NCBI GenBank assembly: GCA_031379665.1
Contig: JANNFI010000089.1
Span: 21,790-85,789, forward strand
Origin: SZUA-254 sp031379665
GTDB taxonomy: Bacteria > Bacteroidota > Ignavibacteria > UBA10030 > SZUA-254
Direction: 5' to 3'
Length of the DNA stretch: 64,000 nt
Shown: positions 34,930 through 44,612 of the stretch, piece after piece
How the letters are laid out: the number at the start of each line of letters is the position of its first letter
Position numbering within the stretch: position 1 is the stretch's first letter
Position numbers and translations under genes: made by a program
Notes under the pieces: generated by a model
Told to the model about the DNA's origin: nothing
Database searches by the model: none
What the model saw: only the letters and a program-made list of their open reading frames with translations

Positions 34930-35541
34930 ATGTCCCCTGAGCCGAAGCGTTGCGGCTGGGCCGGCACGGACCCGCTCTACGTTCGATACCACGATAACGA
35001 GTGGGGCATCCCGCTCCACGACGACCGGCGGTTGTTCGAGATGCTCTGCCTCGAAGGCGCGCAGGCCGGCCTCAGCTGGATCACGATCCTGAGGAAGAGG
35101 GAGAACTACCGAAAGGCGTTCGACGATTTCAACCCGAAGAAAATCGCGAGGTACGACCGGCGGAAGATCGAACGATTGCTGAAGGACGAGGGGATCGTGC
35201 GGAACAGGCTCAAGGTGGAGGGGGCCGTGAAGAACGCTCTCGCGTACCTGCGCGTCGTGGAGGAATTCGGTTCCTTCGACCGCTACATCTGGGGGTTCAC
35301 ACTCGGGAGGCCGATTGTCAACCGGCGCCGGACGATGAAGAACGTCCCCGCCGCGACGCCGGAGTCCGGGGCGATGAGCAAGGACCTGAAGAAGCGGGGG
35401 TTCACGTTCGTCGGTCCGACCATCTGTTACGCGTTCATGCAGGCCTGCGGGATGGTCGATGACCATCTCGTCTCCTGCTTCCGGTACAAGGCACGCCCGG
35501 GCGCGGTACGACAGGTCCCCGGGGCGGCAGGGTTCCGTTAA
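34930..35541 (+). CDS. tag: DNA-3-methyladenine glycosylase I
   Basis: 203 residues. Tag signatures: KRCGWAGTDPLYVRYHDNEWGIP at the N terminus (zinc ligands C8 and H21), LEGAQAGLSWITILRKRENYRKAF, and FVGPTICYAFMQACGMVDDHLVSCF at the C terminus with the other zinc ligands His and Cys. It removes 3-methyladenine from DNA. It sits near a photolyase and a YbgA-like gene, so this is a small DNA-repair neighbourhood. Confidence 0.96.
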   Translation: MSPEPKRCGWAGTDPLYVRYHDNEWGIPLHDDRRLFEMLCLEGAQAGLSWITILRKRENYRKAFDDFNPKKIARYDRRKIERLLKDEGIVRNRLKVEGAVKNALAYLRVVEEFGSFDRYIWGFTLGRPIVNRRRTMKNVPAATPESGAMSKDLKKRGFTFVGPTICYAFMQACGMVDDHLVSCFRYKARPGAVRQVPGAAGFR

Positions 35542-35546
35542 GCGGA

Positions 35547-35580
35547 GCGGTGCCTCCCCCCGTCCCCGACGGGTCACCGC
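35547..35580. terminator. Hairpin between convergent genes
   Basis: GCGGTG (35547-35552) and CACCGC (35575-35580) pair, with further CC/GG inside, in the 40-base gap between tag and the converging DUF523 gene. There is no T-run, so a shared terminator is only possible. Confidence 0.3.
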
Positions 35581-35581
35581 C

Positions 35582-36544
35582 TCAGACGTGGTTGCGGAGC
35601 ATCAGCTCCTTCGGGTGTGGATTGAGGTAGACCTGGTCCCGGATGTACTCAATCGAATGCGCCCTGACGTAGTGGCGCAGGAGCGTCACCGGAACGACCA
35701 GCGGTACGAACCCCTTCCGGTAATCCTCGATCACCCCGAGAATTTCCTTCTTCTCCCCCGCCGGGACCGCGTCCGGCAGATAGCCTATGATGTGCTGGAG
35801 CACGTTGACGTTATTTTTGACCGTGCTCTTCACCTTCAGGCACTCCATGAAGAGTGTGGTATATTTTTCCTTCAGTTCGGCGACCGGCATCTTCTTCGCG
35901 TTGGCGACGAGCGGACCAAGTTCACGGTAATGCCTGGGGCTGTGCGCGAGGAGCAGGTATTTTTCCGCGGTGTGGAATTCGACCAGTTTCCTGAGGGAGA
36001 ATTTTCCGACCATCAATTTTGACAGCCGGTGGTACGCGAAGACCCTCACGATGAAATTGTCCCTCAGGTGCGGATCGTTGAGCCTCCCTTCCTCCTCGAC
36101 CGGGATGAGAGGATGGCCCTTGATCAGGACACGGGCGAAGAGACCGATTCCATCCTTTTCCGCCATCCCCTTCGGATTGTAGACCTTTACCCGCTCCATC
36201 CCGCACGACGGCGACTTGCTCTTCAGGACATACCCGGAGAGGTTCATCTTTCCGAGCTGGGCCACGCGGCGCGCGGAGTAGGCGAGCATCCTCTCCGTCC
36301 AGTCCTCGGCCGAATCGATGCCGACCATTTTCGGGGCGGACGACGGCCCGACCAGCCGCACCGCTTCCCTCGGCACGCCCATACCCACTTCGAGCTCCGG
36401 GCAGACGGAGACCCACTCGACGTACGGGCCGAAGACGTCGGTGAGAAAATGGTCGTGCTTGTGGCCGCCGTCGTAGCGTACGTTCTCGCCGAGGAGGCAG
36501 GTGCTGATGCCGATCCGGATTTGTTCTTTCATCTCTTCAGACAT
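35582..36544 (-). CDS. DUF523-DUF1722 (YbgA-like) protein
   Basis: 320 residues. Residues about 5-160 are DUF523 (IGISTCLLGENVRYDGGHKHD, VCPELEVGMGVPRE, KSPSCGM, with conserved Cys that suggest a metal or cluster site). Residues about 175-315 are DUF1722 (YHRLSKLMVGKFSLRKLVEFHTAEKYLLLAHSP, QHIIGYLP). E. coli ybgA, which has DUF1722, lies next to the photolyase gene phrB, and here too a photolyase is close. The biochemical role is unknown. It starts three bases after the TIGR01777 gene. MSEEMKEQ has a second ATG at 36532. Confidence 0.92.
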   Translation of the reverse strand: MSEEMKEQIRIGISTCLLGENVRYDGGHKHDHFLTDVFGPYVEWVSVCPELEVGMGVPREAVRLVGPSSAPKMVGIDSAEDWTERMLAYSARRVAQLGKMNLSGYVLKSKSPSCGMERVKVYNPKGMAEKDGIGLFARVLIKGHPLIPVEEEGRLNDPHLRDNFIVRVFAYHRLSKLMVGKFSLRKLVEFHTAEKYLLLAHSPRHYRELGPLVANAKKMPVAELKEKYTTLFMECLKVKSTVKNNVNVLQHIIGYLPDAVPAGEKKEILGVIEDYRKGFVPLVVPVTLLRHYVRAHSIEYIRDQVYLNPHPKELMLRNHV

Positions 36545-36547
36545 TCT

Positions 36548-37465
36548 TCAGGTATTTTTCAGGGCATCATCGAGGGCGTTTGGTAATTCAGGATACCGGA
36601 AGCCGTACCCGGCCTTCAACAGGGCCGACGGGACCACCTTCTGCCCGCCCAGGACCATGTCCGCCAGCTCGCCGAGGAGCAATCGGACAACGAACCCCGG
36701 GACCGGCGCCCACGAAGGCCGTCCCAGCGCGGCGCCCAGCGCGGCGCAGAATTCCCGCATCCGCGCCTGTTGGGGCGCGACGACGTTCACCGGTCCGCGC
36801 AATTGTTCCGCGGTCAGGGCGTAGCGCGCGACGCCGGTGACGTCCGAGACGTGCACCCAGGGGAGCCATTGCTTCCCCGTGCCGATGGGTCCGCCGACGA
36901 ACATCCGGAACGGCAGCGCCATCTTACCGAGAGCGCTCCCCTTCCCGCCGACCACGAACCCGATGCGCAGCGCCACGACACGGACGCCGAGCGTCCCCGC
37001 TTTGTTCGCCGCGCTCTCCCACTCCGCGCAGAGGGACGCAAGGAACCCTTCGCCGGCAGGACGGCCTTCCGGCACGTCACCTTCGTCAACGTTCCCATAG
37101 TAGCCGACGGCCGACGCGTTTACCAGCACACGCGGCTTCGATGCCGCCTTCGCGATCGCCCCAACGATCGCCGCCGTCGGCCCGACACGGCTCGAGACCA
37201 GCGATTTCTTCCGTGTTTCGTTCCATCGTCCGTTCGCGATCGACTCGCCGGCAAGGTTGATGACGGCATCCGCCCCGTCCACGAGGCTCAGGAGCGGGCC
37301 GGCGTCACGGCCGTCCCACGTCACGTACCTGACGTTCTTCGCCGGGAAAAACCCTGAATGGTCCTTCCTTCTCGTCAGGGAGACGATGTCGTGGCCTTCA
37401 AGGGCCAGTTCCTTCGTCAGCCGGCCTCCGATAAATCCGGTGCATCCGCACAAGAGGATCTTCAT
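36548..37465 (-). CDS. TIGR01777 family NAD-dependent epimerase-like protein
   Basis: 305 residues. Rossmann-fold start MKILLCGCTGFIGGRL, then NLAGESIANGRWNETRKKSLVSSRV and SAVGYYGNVDEGDVPEG, and the C-terminal DUF1731 (VPGFVVRLLLGELADMVLGGQKVVPSALLKAGYGFRYPEL). These are typical of the TIGR01777/YfcH group, whose substrate is not known. It overlaps the SRPBCC gene by four bases and is three bases from the DUF523-DUF1722 gene, forming a three-gene operon. Confidence 0.94.
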   Translation of the reverse strand: MKILLCGCTGFIGGRLTKELALEGHDIVSLTRRKDHSGFFPAKNVRYVTWDGRDAGPLLSLVDGADAVINLAGESIANGRWNETRKKSLVSSRVGPTAAIVGAIAKAASKPRVLVNASAVGYYGNVDEGDVPEGRPAGEGFLASLCAEWESAANKAGTLGVRVVALRIGFVVGGKGSALGKMALPFRMFVGGPIGTGKQWLPWVHVSDVTGVARYALTAEQLRGPVNVVAPQQARMREFCAALGAALGRPSWAPVPGFVVRLLLGELADMVLGGQKVVPSALLKAGYGFRYPELPNALDDALKNT

Positions 37466-37977
37466 CGCGAGCGCCTCCCCCCGGCCAATTCCGTTTTTGC
37501 ATCGACCGCGACGGCCTGTCCCCCCTCCTGGAATATTCCAACGATCACCCGCGCCCTGAAGTCGAAAACCTCTTCAAGCTGATCTCTGACCGTCAGAGAA
37601 TGGACGAATCGACCGACCGGCCCGAAGGGGAGCGCGTACCGGATCTCGTCCCGCACGAGGGTCCCGCCCGGCGCGGATTCAAAGACGTGCGTGTGGTGCC
37701 AGAACGAGTAGGGCCCCTTCAATTGTTCGTCGACGAAGGACCGCCCCGGTTCGTAGGCCGTGATGAGCGTCGTCCACCGCACCCTGATCCCGAGGAGGCG
37801 GATCGTGTAATCGATCAGCGCGCCCGGTTTCATTTCGATCGGTGAGGGCGTGAGGATGACGAAACCCAGGCCGGGAGGGGTCAGCTTCGAGAGGTTTTCG
37901 GGCCGCGAAAAGAAGTCGAACACCGTTTCGAGGGGCGCCGGCACGAACTGTTCCTTCTTGAGGGTATGGATGGTCAT
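37462..37977 (-). CDS. SRPBCC (START-like) ligand-binding protein
   Basis: 171 residues. LKKEQFVPAPLETVFDFFSRPENLSKLTPPGLGFVI is the standard start of SRPBCC cell-division-inhibitor-like proteins, and the pattern continues to RDEIRYALPFGPVGRFVHSLTVRDQLEEVFDFR. It has a helix-grip fold with a hydrophobic pocket; the ligand is unknown. Such proteins commonly lie beside TIGR01777 and photolyase genes, as here. First gene of the operon. Confidence 0.93.
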   Translation of the reverse strand: MTIHTLKKEQFVPAPLETVFDFFSRPENLSKLTPPGLGFVILTPSPIEMKPGALIDYTIRLLGIRVRWTTLITAYEPGRSFVDEQLKGPYSFWHHTHVFESAPGGTLVRDEIRYALPFGPVGRFVHSLTVRDQLEEVFDFRARVIVGIFQEGGQAVAVDAKTELAGGRRSR

Positions 37978-38004
37978 CGCCTGAATGTTGGAATAATTTC
38001 ACAA

Positions 38005-38048
38005 ATAAAAAAACCGGCCCCCGGCGGAACGCTCCTCCGGAAGCCGGC
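38005..38048 (-). terminator. Rho-independent terminator after the 38069 beta-barrel gene
   Basis: On the minus strand GCCGGC...CCGG and CCGG...GCCGG form an interrupted stem followed by seven T, 20 bases after the stop of the barrel gene and before the SRPBCC operon. Confidence 0.75.
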
Positions 38049-38068
38049 TGTCTCGGTCCGCCAGTGCG

Positions 38069-38575
38069 TCAGTCGAAGTAAAAATGGAACCCGACGTTCT
38101 CGAACGAGAGAGCGCGAAGTGCCGTGATGCCCCAGTCATCCGAACCTGAGATCTGGTAGACCTGCAGGCCGTGTCCGACGCTGAGCGAGAACTGCTCGGA
38201 TACGAACCATTCGGCGCCAAGGTCGGCGGTGATGTAGGTCGTGCCGGTCAGTTCGCCCGCCGCATCGTTGCGCGAGTTGGTCTGGAATTCCACGCCGGGA
38301 CGGATGAAGAAGTTCACCTTTTCGGTCGTGACGACGTTGACCGGGAACCCGACGTTGATGTGGACCCTGGAGTCCGACGTGCCGAGCGCCTTGTCGTTGG
38401 CGAAGCCGAGGCCGAGGTCGAGCCCGATCTGCGGCGAGAGCCATACCCTGCCACCGATCGGTGCAGTAGACGAGTACCAGCCGAGGCCGAAGGTCCCGGG
38501 TTTCGGCTCGCCGGCGAACACGGACGGGACCGCGGTGAACAGGAGGAGCATTGAAAGGACGATGGAGCGTTTCAT
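38069..38575 (-). CDS. Outer-membrane beta-barrel protein
   Basis: 168 residues. Signal peptide to VFAGE, then amphipathic strands (FGLGWYSSTAPIGGRVWLSPQIGLDLGLGF, VNFFIRPGVEFQTN, FSLSVGHGLQVYQI) and a C-terminal strand ending VGFHFYFD, as expected for an OmpA-like or porin-like eight-strand barrel. It is probably a small structural or adhesion-related outer-membrane protein. It has its own terminator. No exact family was assigned. Confidence 0.82.
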   Translation of the reverse strand: MKRSIVLSMLLLFTAVPSVFAGEPKPGTFGLGWYSSTAPIGGRVWLSPQIGLDLGLGFANDKALGTSDSRVHINVGFPVNVVTTEKVNFFIRPGVEFQTNSRNDAAGELTGTTYITADLGAEWFVSEQFSLSVGHGLQVYQISGSDDWGITALRALSFENVGFHFYFD

Positions 38576-38656
38576 GGTAATATTCCTTGTTTATCGTTTA
38601 TGGTTGATGGTTTGTTGTTCGATACTGTTACGTTTGACTATTCAATTTTTCGTCGC

Positions 38657-40129
38657 TCACCCGGCCAGCGCCGCGACAATACTTTCCCTCACCAAGTTCT
38701 TCGTTTTCGCACCCGGCCTGTACCGTCCGAGGGCATTTTTCCTCTCCTCGGAGTGGTCAACGACTGGCGAGGGATAGTCCCGGCCAATCCGCACCCCGGA
38801 TTCCCGCGCCGCCGATTCAGGCATCTCCCACGGGGCGTGTACGTATCGCGCCGGGACCCCCGAGAGTTCGGGAACATATTTTTTTACGTATGCTCCCTCG
38901 GGATCGAATTTCCTTCCCTGCAGGACCGGGTTGAAGATCCTGTACCAGGGCTGGGCGTCGGTGCCGGTGCCGGCGCACCACTGCCAACCGCCGTTGTTCA
39001 GCGCGAGGTCCCCGTCGACCAGCCATTCCATGAAGTGGCGCTCCCCCATCCGCCAGTCCACGTGCAGGTCCTTCGTGAGGAAACTCGCCACGATCATCCG
39101 GCCACGGTTGTGCATCCACCCTTCCGTCCTGAGCTGGCGCATCGCCGCGTCGACGATCGGGTAACCGGTGATCCCGTCGCGCCACGCGTTGAAAAGGCCG
39201 ACGTTCGTCCTCCAGGGGATCTCGTCCAGTTTCCTTTTGAAAGATTTTCCGTCGACGTGCGGATAGTTCGCCAGGATCTGCTTGTAGAACTCCCTCCAGA
39301 TGACCTGGTTCAGGAAGGTGTTGAGTCCTTCCAGACCGTCGACATCGGCGCCCTCCCGGTTTTCAAGATGCGCGACGATGGATTTGTACGCCCTCCTCAC
39401 GCTCAGCGAACCGAGGGCGAAGTGGTGCGAGAGACGCGACGTTCCGTCCCCGGCCATCATGTCGCGATTCGCCCTGTATGCCCCCGCGCGATTCGTCAGG
39501 AAGCTGTTGAGTGTCACCAGTGCGGATGCTTCTCCAGCCTCCGGCACGGTCAGCTTCGGCGAGAGTCCGAGTTCGTGGAGTTGCGGTATTTCCCCCGGAT
39601 CGATGGACGGACTCTCCAGCTCGCGCAGCGTGGGAAGGGGAGGAGCAATGTCGTCGCGCCGGCCGAGCCAGGCCCTTCGGTACGCGGTGTACACTTTGAA
39701 CGGCTCACCTGATGAATTCAGCAGTTCTGACTTTTCGAAGATCACATCGTCCTTGAACTCGCGGAAGATTCTCCCCTCGGCTTCGAGAGCGGCCCTGAGT
39801 CGCGCGTCCGATTTCACGATCTCCGGCTCGTACGACCTGGTGAGGTAGAGGCCGGCTGAGGCCGTTTCCCGCGCCAGCCGGACGAGGACTTCGTGCGGTT
39901 CCCCGCTCCGGACGAAGAGATTGCCGCCGAGTTTATTCAGTTCGTCGCGCAGGAGACGCAGCGACTTGAGGATGACGACCTGCTTTGCAGGAGCGGACGA
40001 AAGAAAAGCCCTGTCAAGTATGTAGAGAGGGAGTACCGAAGAGGAGTCCTGGGTGGCCGACCAGAGCGCAAGGTGGTCCTGTACGCGAAGCTCGCGCCTG
40101 ATCCAGACAATAAGCCTGGCCTTGCCCAT
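38657..40129 (-). CDS. phrB: Deoxyribodipyrimidine photolyase (CPD, class I)
   Basis: 490 residues. N-terminal alpha/beta domain (LIVWIRRELRVQDHLALW) that may bind an antenna pigment, then the FAD domain: SRLSHHFALGSLSVRRAY, IWREFYKQIL, GITGYPIVDAAMRQLRTEGWMHNRGRMIVASFL and NNGGWQWCAGTGTDAQPWYRIFNPVLQGRKFDPEG, which carry the FAD-binding and electron-transfer Trp residues. It repairs UV pyrimidine dimers with blue light. The start at 40129 (MGKARLIVW) places the Rossmann strand at the N terminus; the frame is open further upstream without homology. Confidence 0.95.
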   Translation of the reverse strand: MGKARLIVWIRRELRVQDHLALWSATQDSSSVLPLYILDRAFLSSAPAKQVVILKSLRLLRDELNKLGGNLFVRSGEPHEVLVRLARETASAGLYLTRSYEPEIVKSDARLRAALEAEGRIFREFKDDVIFEKSELLNSSGEPFKVYTAYRRAWLGRRDDIAPPLPTLRELESPSIDPGEIPQLHELGLSPKLTVPEAGEASALVTLNSFLTNRAGAYRANRDMMAGDGTSRLSHHFALGSLSVRRAYKSIVAHLENREGADVDGLEGLNTFLNQVIWREFYKQILANYPHVDGKSFKRKLDEIPWRTNVGLFNAWRDGITGYPIVDAAMRQLRTEGWMHNRGRMIVASFLTKDLHVDWRMGERHFMEWLVDGDLALNNGGWQWCAGTGTDAQPWYRIFNPVLQGRKFDPEGAYVKKYVPELSGVPARYVHAPWEMPESAARESGVRIGRDYPSPVVDHSEERKNALGRYRPGAKTKNLVRESIVAALAG

Positions 40130-40701
40130 TCTTATGACGGGACTTTTTCCGGGTAGTATCACGGACGTCGCGCCACCGGCTGACGTAGAATTTTGACCTC
40201 TGGAACGCATCTAAGTGATATAGACGTAATGTATGTTTTGGACGATTTAATATAAGGAAGGTAATTCACATTGTCAAGGAAAAAGTGACGATGAGTGACT
40301 ATAATTCTTTTAACTCCTTATATTATATCATTTTATCGACCACTCATGATCGACCGCGCATCCTCCGGCATCACCCTGCCTTCTGAGCAAAACCCCGCGT
40401 CCAGGGCAAAACTCTGGGGCACGTCGAACCCTGCATTTTGGTACATTGTTGTTCGAGTTCGTCGTGAAAAATCCCGGTCATCGTGATCCACGCCCCCGGC
40501 ATAGAAGCCGTGACAGCGGCCGGGAGTTACAGGGAAAAACATTCGGTCGATAATCCCAACCTGAGCATCATCCGGGACCTGGAAAACGCGGTGGCATAGT
40601 TCATCGTCTACCGTCAGGCCATGGCATATTTTGACGTCGCTCGCTGTCGCACGGATAATTTCGATACCATCTCCAACGGAAAAATGACAACGGTAACTCA
40701 T
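40130..40701. other. Divergent intergenic region
   Basis: This gap separates the photolyase gene (minus) from a large beta-propeller gene (plus). 40200-40330 is strongly AT-rich and is the likely promoter region for both. From 40480 to 40620 the plus strand has a short open stretch (VIVIHAPGIEAVTAAG...) that ends at a TAG and looks like a gene remnant, but no family was recognised. No RNA gene was seen. Confidence 0.5.
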
Positions 40702-43700
40702 ATGAAATCCCTTTCGACGATCCTCGCCCTCCTGTTCTGCTTCCAGGTTCCGGACGTTTTCGCTCAGGGGAAAAAAACCGACGGCGCAGCGCAGGCCGAC
40801 ACGGGTTCGTCGGTATTCAGCGGCCTGAAGTTCCGCTCCATCGGCCCGGCGGTGACCTCGGGCCGCGTGGTCGACTTCGCCGTCCACCCGGAGGACAGGT
40901 CGCAGTATTACGTCGCGGTCGCGTCCGGCGGTGTGTGGAAGACTACGAACGCCGGCACGAACTGGATCCCCGTCTTCGACGACCAGGCGTCGTATTCCAT
41001 TGGCTGCATCGCGATGGACCCGCGGAACCCCTCGGTCGTCTGGGTGGGCAGCGGCGAGAACAACAGCCAGCGGAGCGTGTCGTATGGCGACGGCGTCTAC
41101 CGTTCGGAGGACGGGGGAAAGAGCTGGCAGAACATGGGGCTTAAGGCGTCGGAGCACATCGGAAAGATCGTCATCGACCCTCGGAACTCGAACATCGTGT
41201 ATGTCGCCGCGCAGGGTCCGCTCTGGTCGGCCGGCGGAGACCGCGGGCTCTACAAGACGACCGACGGCGGGAAAACCTGGGACACCGTCCTCTCGATCAG
41301 CAAGTATACCGGCGTGTCGGACCTGGCGATGGACCCCAGGAACCCCGACGTCCTCTACGCGACGTCGTACCAGCGCGCCCGGCGCGTCTGGACGCTGATC
41401 GACGGCGGCCCGGAGTCCGCGATCCACAAATCCACCGACGGCGGCGCGACCTGGAAGAAGCTGACGAGCGGCCTGCCCAAGGACGACGTCGGCAGGATCG
41501 GACTGACGCTCTCACCGGTGAACCCCGACGTCGTCTACGCCGTCATCGAGCTGCCGAACCGGAAGGGCGGGTTCTACCGCTCCACCGACCGCGGCGCGAC
41601 CTGGGAGAAACGCAGCGACCACGTCAGTGGCAGTCCCCAGTACTACCAGGAGATCGTTGCGGACCCGAAGGAGGTCGACCGCGTCTACTCGATGGACACC
41701 TATTTGAAGGTGACCGTCGACGGCGGCAAGACGTTCCGGAACCTCGGCGAGAAGAACAAGCACGTCGACAACCACGCGATCTGGATCGATCCGGAGAACA
41801 CGAATTATTATCTGGTCGGCGGCGACGGCGGGGTGTACGAGAGCTTCGACCGCGCGGCGACGTGGGTGTTCAAGAGCAATCTCCCGATCACGCAGTTCTA
41901 CCGGGTCGCGCTCGACAATGCGCTGCCGTTCTACACGGTCTACGGGGGGACCCAGGACAACAATACCCTGGGCGGCCCGTCGAGGACCATCAGCGCGAGC
42001 GGCATCACCAACGCCGACTGGTTCGTCACCACGGGGGGAGACGGGTTCTACACGCAGATCGACCCGGAGGACCACAACATCGTCTACTCCGAATCACAGT
42101 ACGGTGGACTGGTTCGCTTCGACCGCCGGAGCGGCGAAACGGCAGGCATCAGGCCGCAGGAAGGGAAGGGGGAAGCCGCATACCGCTGGAACTGGGATTC
42201 CCCGCTGCTCATCAGCCCGCACTCGCGCACGCGCCTCTACTTCGCGGCGAACATCCTCTTCCGGAGCGACGACAGGGGCGATTCGTGGAAGGCGGTCAGC
42301 GGCGACCTCACGCGCTCCCTCGACCGCAACAGGCTGCCCGTAATGGACAAGGTCTGGGGCGCCGATGCCGTCGCGAAGAACGCCTCGACATCCCTCTACG
42401 GCAACATCACGGCGCTATCGGAGTCGCCGATGAAAGCGGGGTTGATCTATGCCGGTACCGACGACGGCCTGATCCAGGCGACCGGGGACGGCGGCGGGAG
42501 CTGGCGGAAGATCGACCGTTTCCCCGGCGTTCCGGAAATGACCTACCTGAGCAGGGTCCTTGCTTCGCAACACGACGTGAACACGGTCTACGCGGCGTTC
42601 GACAACCACAAGAGCGGCGATTTCAAACCGTACATCCTGAAAAGCACCGATGCGGGAAAGAGCTGGACCTCCCTGACCGCCAACCTGCCGGCGAACGGGC
42701 CCGTGTACGCGCTCGCCGAAGACCACGTCCAGGCCGGGCTCCTTTTTCTTGGGACGGAATTTGGCGCCTATGTCTCCACCAACGGGGGAGAGCGCTGGCT
42801 GCCGCTCAAGGGTGGACTCCCGACGATCGCCGTCCGGGACATCGCCATCCAAAAAAGGGAGAACGACCTGGTGCTCGGGACGTTCGGACGCGGGTTTTAC
42901 ATCCTCGACAACTACTCCCCCCTGAGAGACGGGGGTAGGGACGCGCTGGCGCAGGAGAGCCGTCTCTTCCCGGTGAAAGACGCGTTGATATACGTCCCGT
43001 CGAGCCCGTACGGCGGCCGTGGAAAGTCCTTCCAGGGGGAGGCTTTCTATACGGCGGACAACCCGCCCTTCGGCGCCACATTCACCTATTACCTGAAGGA
43101 AACCATCAAGACGAAGAAGGCGATCCGTCAGGACGCGGAGAAGGAGGCCGTGAAGAAGGGCGGGACGCCCCCCTACCCGTCCTTCGACGAACTCCGGATC
43201 GAGGATGATGAGGAGGCGCCGGCGATCATCCTCACGGTGAAGGACGAATCGGGAAGCGTCGTCCGTCGGCTGACCGGCCCCGTTTCGAAGGGATTCAGCC
43301 GCGTGGCGTGGAACCTGCGCTATTCCGCCTTGAACCCGGCGTCACTCGCTCCTCCCGATGAAGACGATCCGTCGGCGGAGGGCCCCCAGGGACCACTGGC
43401 TCTCCCGGGAACATACTCGGTCTCCATCGCGAAACGCGTGGGCGGTGTCGAGACCGAGCTCGCGGGTCCCCAGGCGTTTTCCGCGGCGCCGCTGGCCAAC
43501 ACGACGTTGCCGGCCGCCGACCGGAGTGCCCTGCTCGCGTTTCAGAAACAAGTCGCCGAATTGCAGCGGGCTGTGCTTGGGGCGTCGAGGGTCGCGGACG
43601 ACGTGAAAGGCCGGATCGCTCTCATCAAGAAGGCGCTGCACGACGCGCCGGCCGCGCCGGCTCAACTGAGAACCGACGTGCTCACGCTCGAAACTCAAAT

Positions 43701-43995
43701 GAACGAAATCGTCCGGGCGTTGCGCGGCGATAACGCGCTCCGCAACCGCAACGAAGGGACGCCCCCCTCCATCAACGAGAGGGTGAACGGCATCGTGGAC
43801 GACCTGTGGCAAACCACCTCGGCGCCGACGCAGACACAGCTTCGCGCATACGACATCGCCGGCGGGGAATTCACTCCCCAACTGGCGAACCTGAAAGCGC
43901 TCGTCGAAATCGATCTGAAGCGGATCGAAGCCTCGATGGAGGACGCCGGCGCCCCCTGGACGCCGGGGCGGATCCCCGATTGGAAACAGAAGTGA
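40702..43995 (+). CDS. Large secreted sortilin/BNR-type beta-propeller protein
   Basis: 1097 residues. Signal peptide to FAQG, then repeated BNR/Asp-box motifs (KSTDGGATW, RSTDRGATW, KTTDGGKTW, SEDGGKSW) making one or two beta-propellers over about residues 30-760, as in VPS10/sortilin-like and exo-sialidase-like proteins. After about 820 comes a region of unknown fold with LTVKDESGSVVRRLTGPVSKGFSRVAWNLRY, a pattern seen in Bacteroidota outer-surface proteins, then a helical C terminus. Usually annotated as glycosyl hydrolase, but no catalytic residues can be named here. The start at 40702 is fixed by the signal peptide. GTGA couples it to the next gene. Confidence 0.87.
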   Translation: MKSLSTILALLFCFQVPDVFAQGKKTDGAAQADTGSSVFSGLKFRSIGPAVTSGRVVDFAVHPEDRSQYYVAVASGGVWKTTNAGTNWIPVFDDQASYSIGCIAMDPRNPSVVWVGSGENNSQRSVSYGDGVYRSEDGGKSWQNMGLKASEHIGKIVIDPRNSNIVYVAAQGPLWSAGGDRGLYKTTDGGKTWDTVLSISKYTGVSDLAMDPRNPDVLYATSYQRARRVWTLIDGGPESAIHKSTDGGATWKKLTSGLPKDDVGRIGLTLSPVNPDVVYAVIELPNRKGGFYRSTDRGATWEKRSDHVSGSPQYYQEIVADPKEVDRVYSMDTYLKVTVDGGKTFRNLGEKNKHVDNHAIWIDPENTNYYLVGGDGGVYESFDRAATWVFKSNLPITQFYRVALDNALPFYTVYGGTQDNNTLGGPSRTISASGITNADWFVTTGGDGFYTQIDPEDHNIVYSESQYGGLVRFDRRSGETAGIRPQEGKGEAAYRWNWDSPLLISPHSRTRLYFAANILFRSDDRGDSWKAVSGDLTRSLDRNRLPVMDKVWGADAVAKNASTSLYGNITALSESPMKAGLIYAGTDDGLIQATGDGGGSWRKIDRFPGVPEMTYLSRVLASQHDVNTVYAAFDNHKSGDFKPYILKSTDAGKSWTSLTANLPANGPVYALAEDHVQAGLLFLGTEFGAYVSTNGGERWLPLKGGLPTIAVRDIAIQKRENDLVLGTFGRGFYILDNYSPLRDGGRDALAQESRLFPVKDALIYVPSSPYGGRGKSFQGEAFYTADNPPFGATFTYYLKETIKTKKAIRQDAEKEAVKKGGTPPYPSFDELRIEDDEEAPAIILTVKDESGSVVRRLTGPVSKGFSRVAWNLRYSALNPASLAPPDEDDPSAEGPQGPLALPGTYSVSIAKRVGGVETELAGPQAFSAAPLANTTLPAADRSALLAFQKQVAELQRAVLGASRVADDVKGRIALIKKALHDAPAAPAQLRTDVLTLETQMNEIVRALRGDNALRNRNEGTPPSINERVNGIVDDLWQTTSAPTQTQLRAYDIAGGEFTPQLANLKALVEIDLKRIEASMEDAGAPWTPGRIPDWKQK

Positions 43996-44579
43996 TCTCG
44001 TCGGTCAAGAACATCTTCAGGATGCTCTATTTCCGCTCGGCGTGGTACAGCGACGACCACGTCGAACTCGAAAGGATCTTCAAGACCCTGAAGGACCCCT
44101 GGAACTTCGAAAGCTCCCCCTACGAAAAGGAACGGCTGAAGCTCCTCCTCGCCGAGGTCGGACAATACCCGCACGGCTCGGTCCTCGAAGTCGGATGCGC
44201 CGAGGGCGTCTTCAGTTCGATGCTCTCGACGATCTCGGACCGAGTCGTGGGTATCGACGTCAGCCCGACCGCCGTCGCGCGCGCCACGGAACGGTGCCCC
44301 GGATTGACCTTCATGACGTCCAGTCTGGACGCGTTCAACCCCGGCGAAAAATTCGACGTCGTCGTCTGCGCGGAAACGCTCTATTACATTCAGGACGTTT
44401 CGGAAGCAATTCGGAAAATCTCCACCCTCGGCCGGCGCTGCATCGTGAGTTACATCCAGCGCGAATCGGGACGCCTCGACGCCGAGATCGGGAAGATCCC
44501 CGGGGTCGAGATCCGGCGATACGACATCGGCGCGGCCATCCTCGGGCGCGGCATGGTCGTCGCGTCGTGGAAAACCTGA
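43992..44579 (+). CDS. NodS-like SAM-dependent methyltransferase
   Basis: 195 residues from a GTG that overlaps the stop of the preceding gene (GTGA). Class I methyltransferase: motif I VLEVGCAEGVFSSML, then VVGIDVSPTAVARA, and DVVVCAETLYYIQD. The region PWNFESSPYEKERL just before motif I is typical of NodS/PF05401 proteins. The substrate is unknown. A longer frame is open upstream, but it is inside the propeller gene and lacks homology. Confidence 0.88.
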   Translation: MISSVKNIFRMLYFRSAWYSDDHVELERIFKTLKDPWNFESSPYEKERLKLLLAEVGQYPHGSVLEVGCAEGVFSSMLSTISDRVVGIDVSPTAVARATERCPGLTFMTSSLDAFNPGEKFDVVVCAETLYYIQDVSEAIRKISTLGRRCIVSYIQRESGRLDAEIGKIPGVEIRRYDIGAAILGRGMVVASWKT

Positions 44580-44612
44580 CCGGCTCCCCTCATCCCACCG
44601 GAGAGACATCCA

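Noticed and set aside
40480..40616. Short plus-strand frame VIVIHAPGIEAVTAAG... before the 40702 propeller gene
   Set aside because: Protein-like, but too short, without a start, and no family was recognised. Kept only as a possible remnant in the intergenic entry.
42415..42852. 145-codon minus-strand frame in the propeller gene
   Set aside because: Shadow of BNR repeats on the plus strand.
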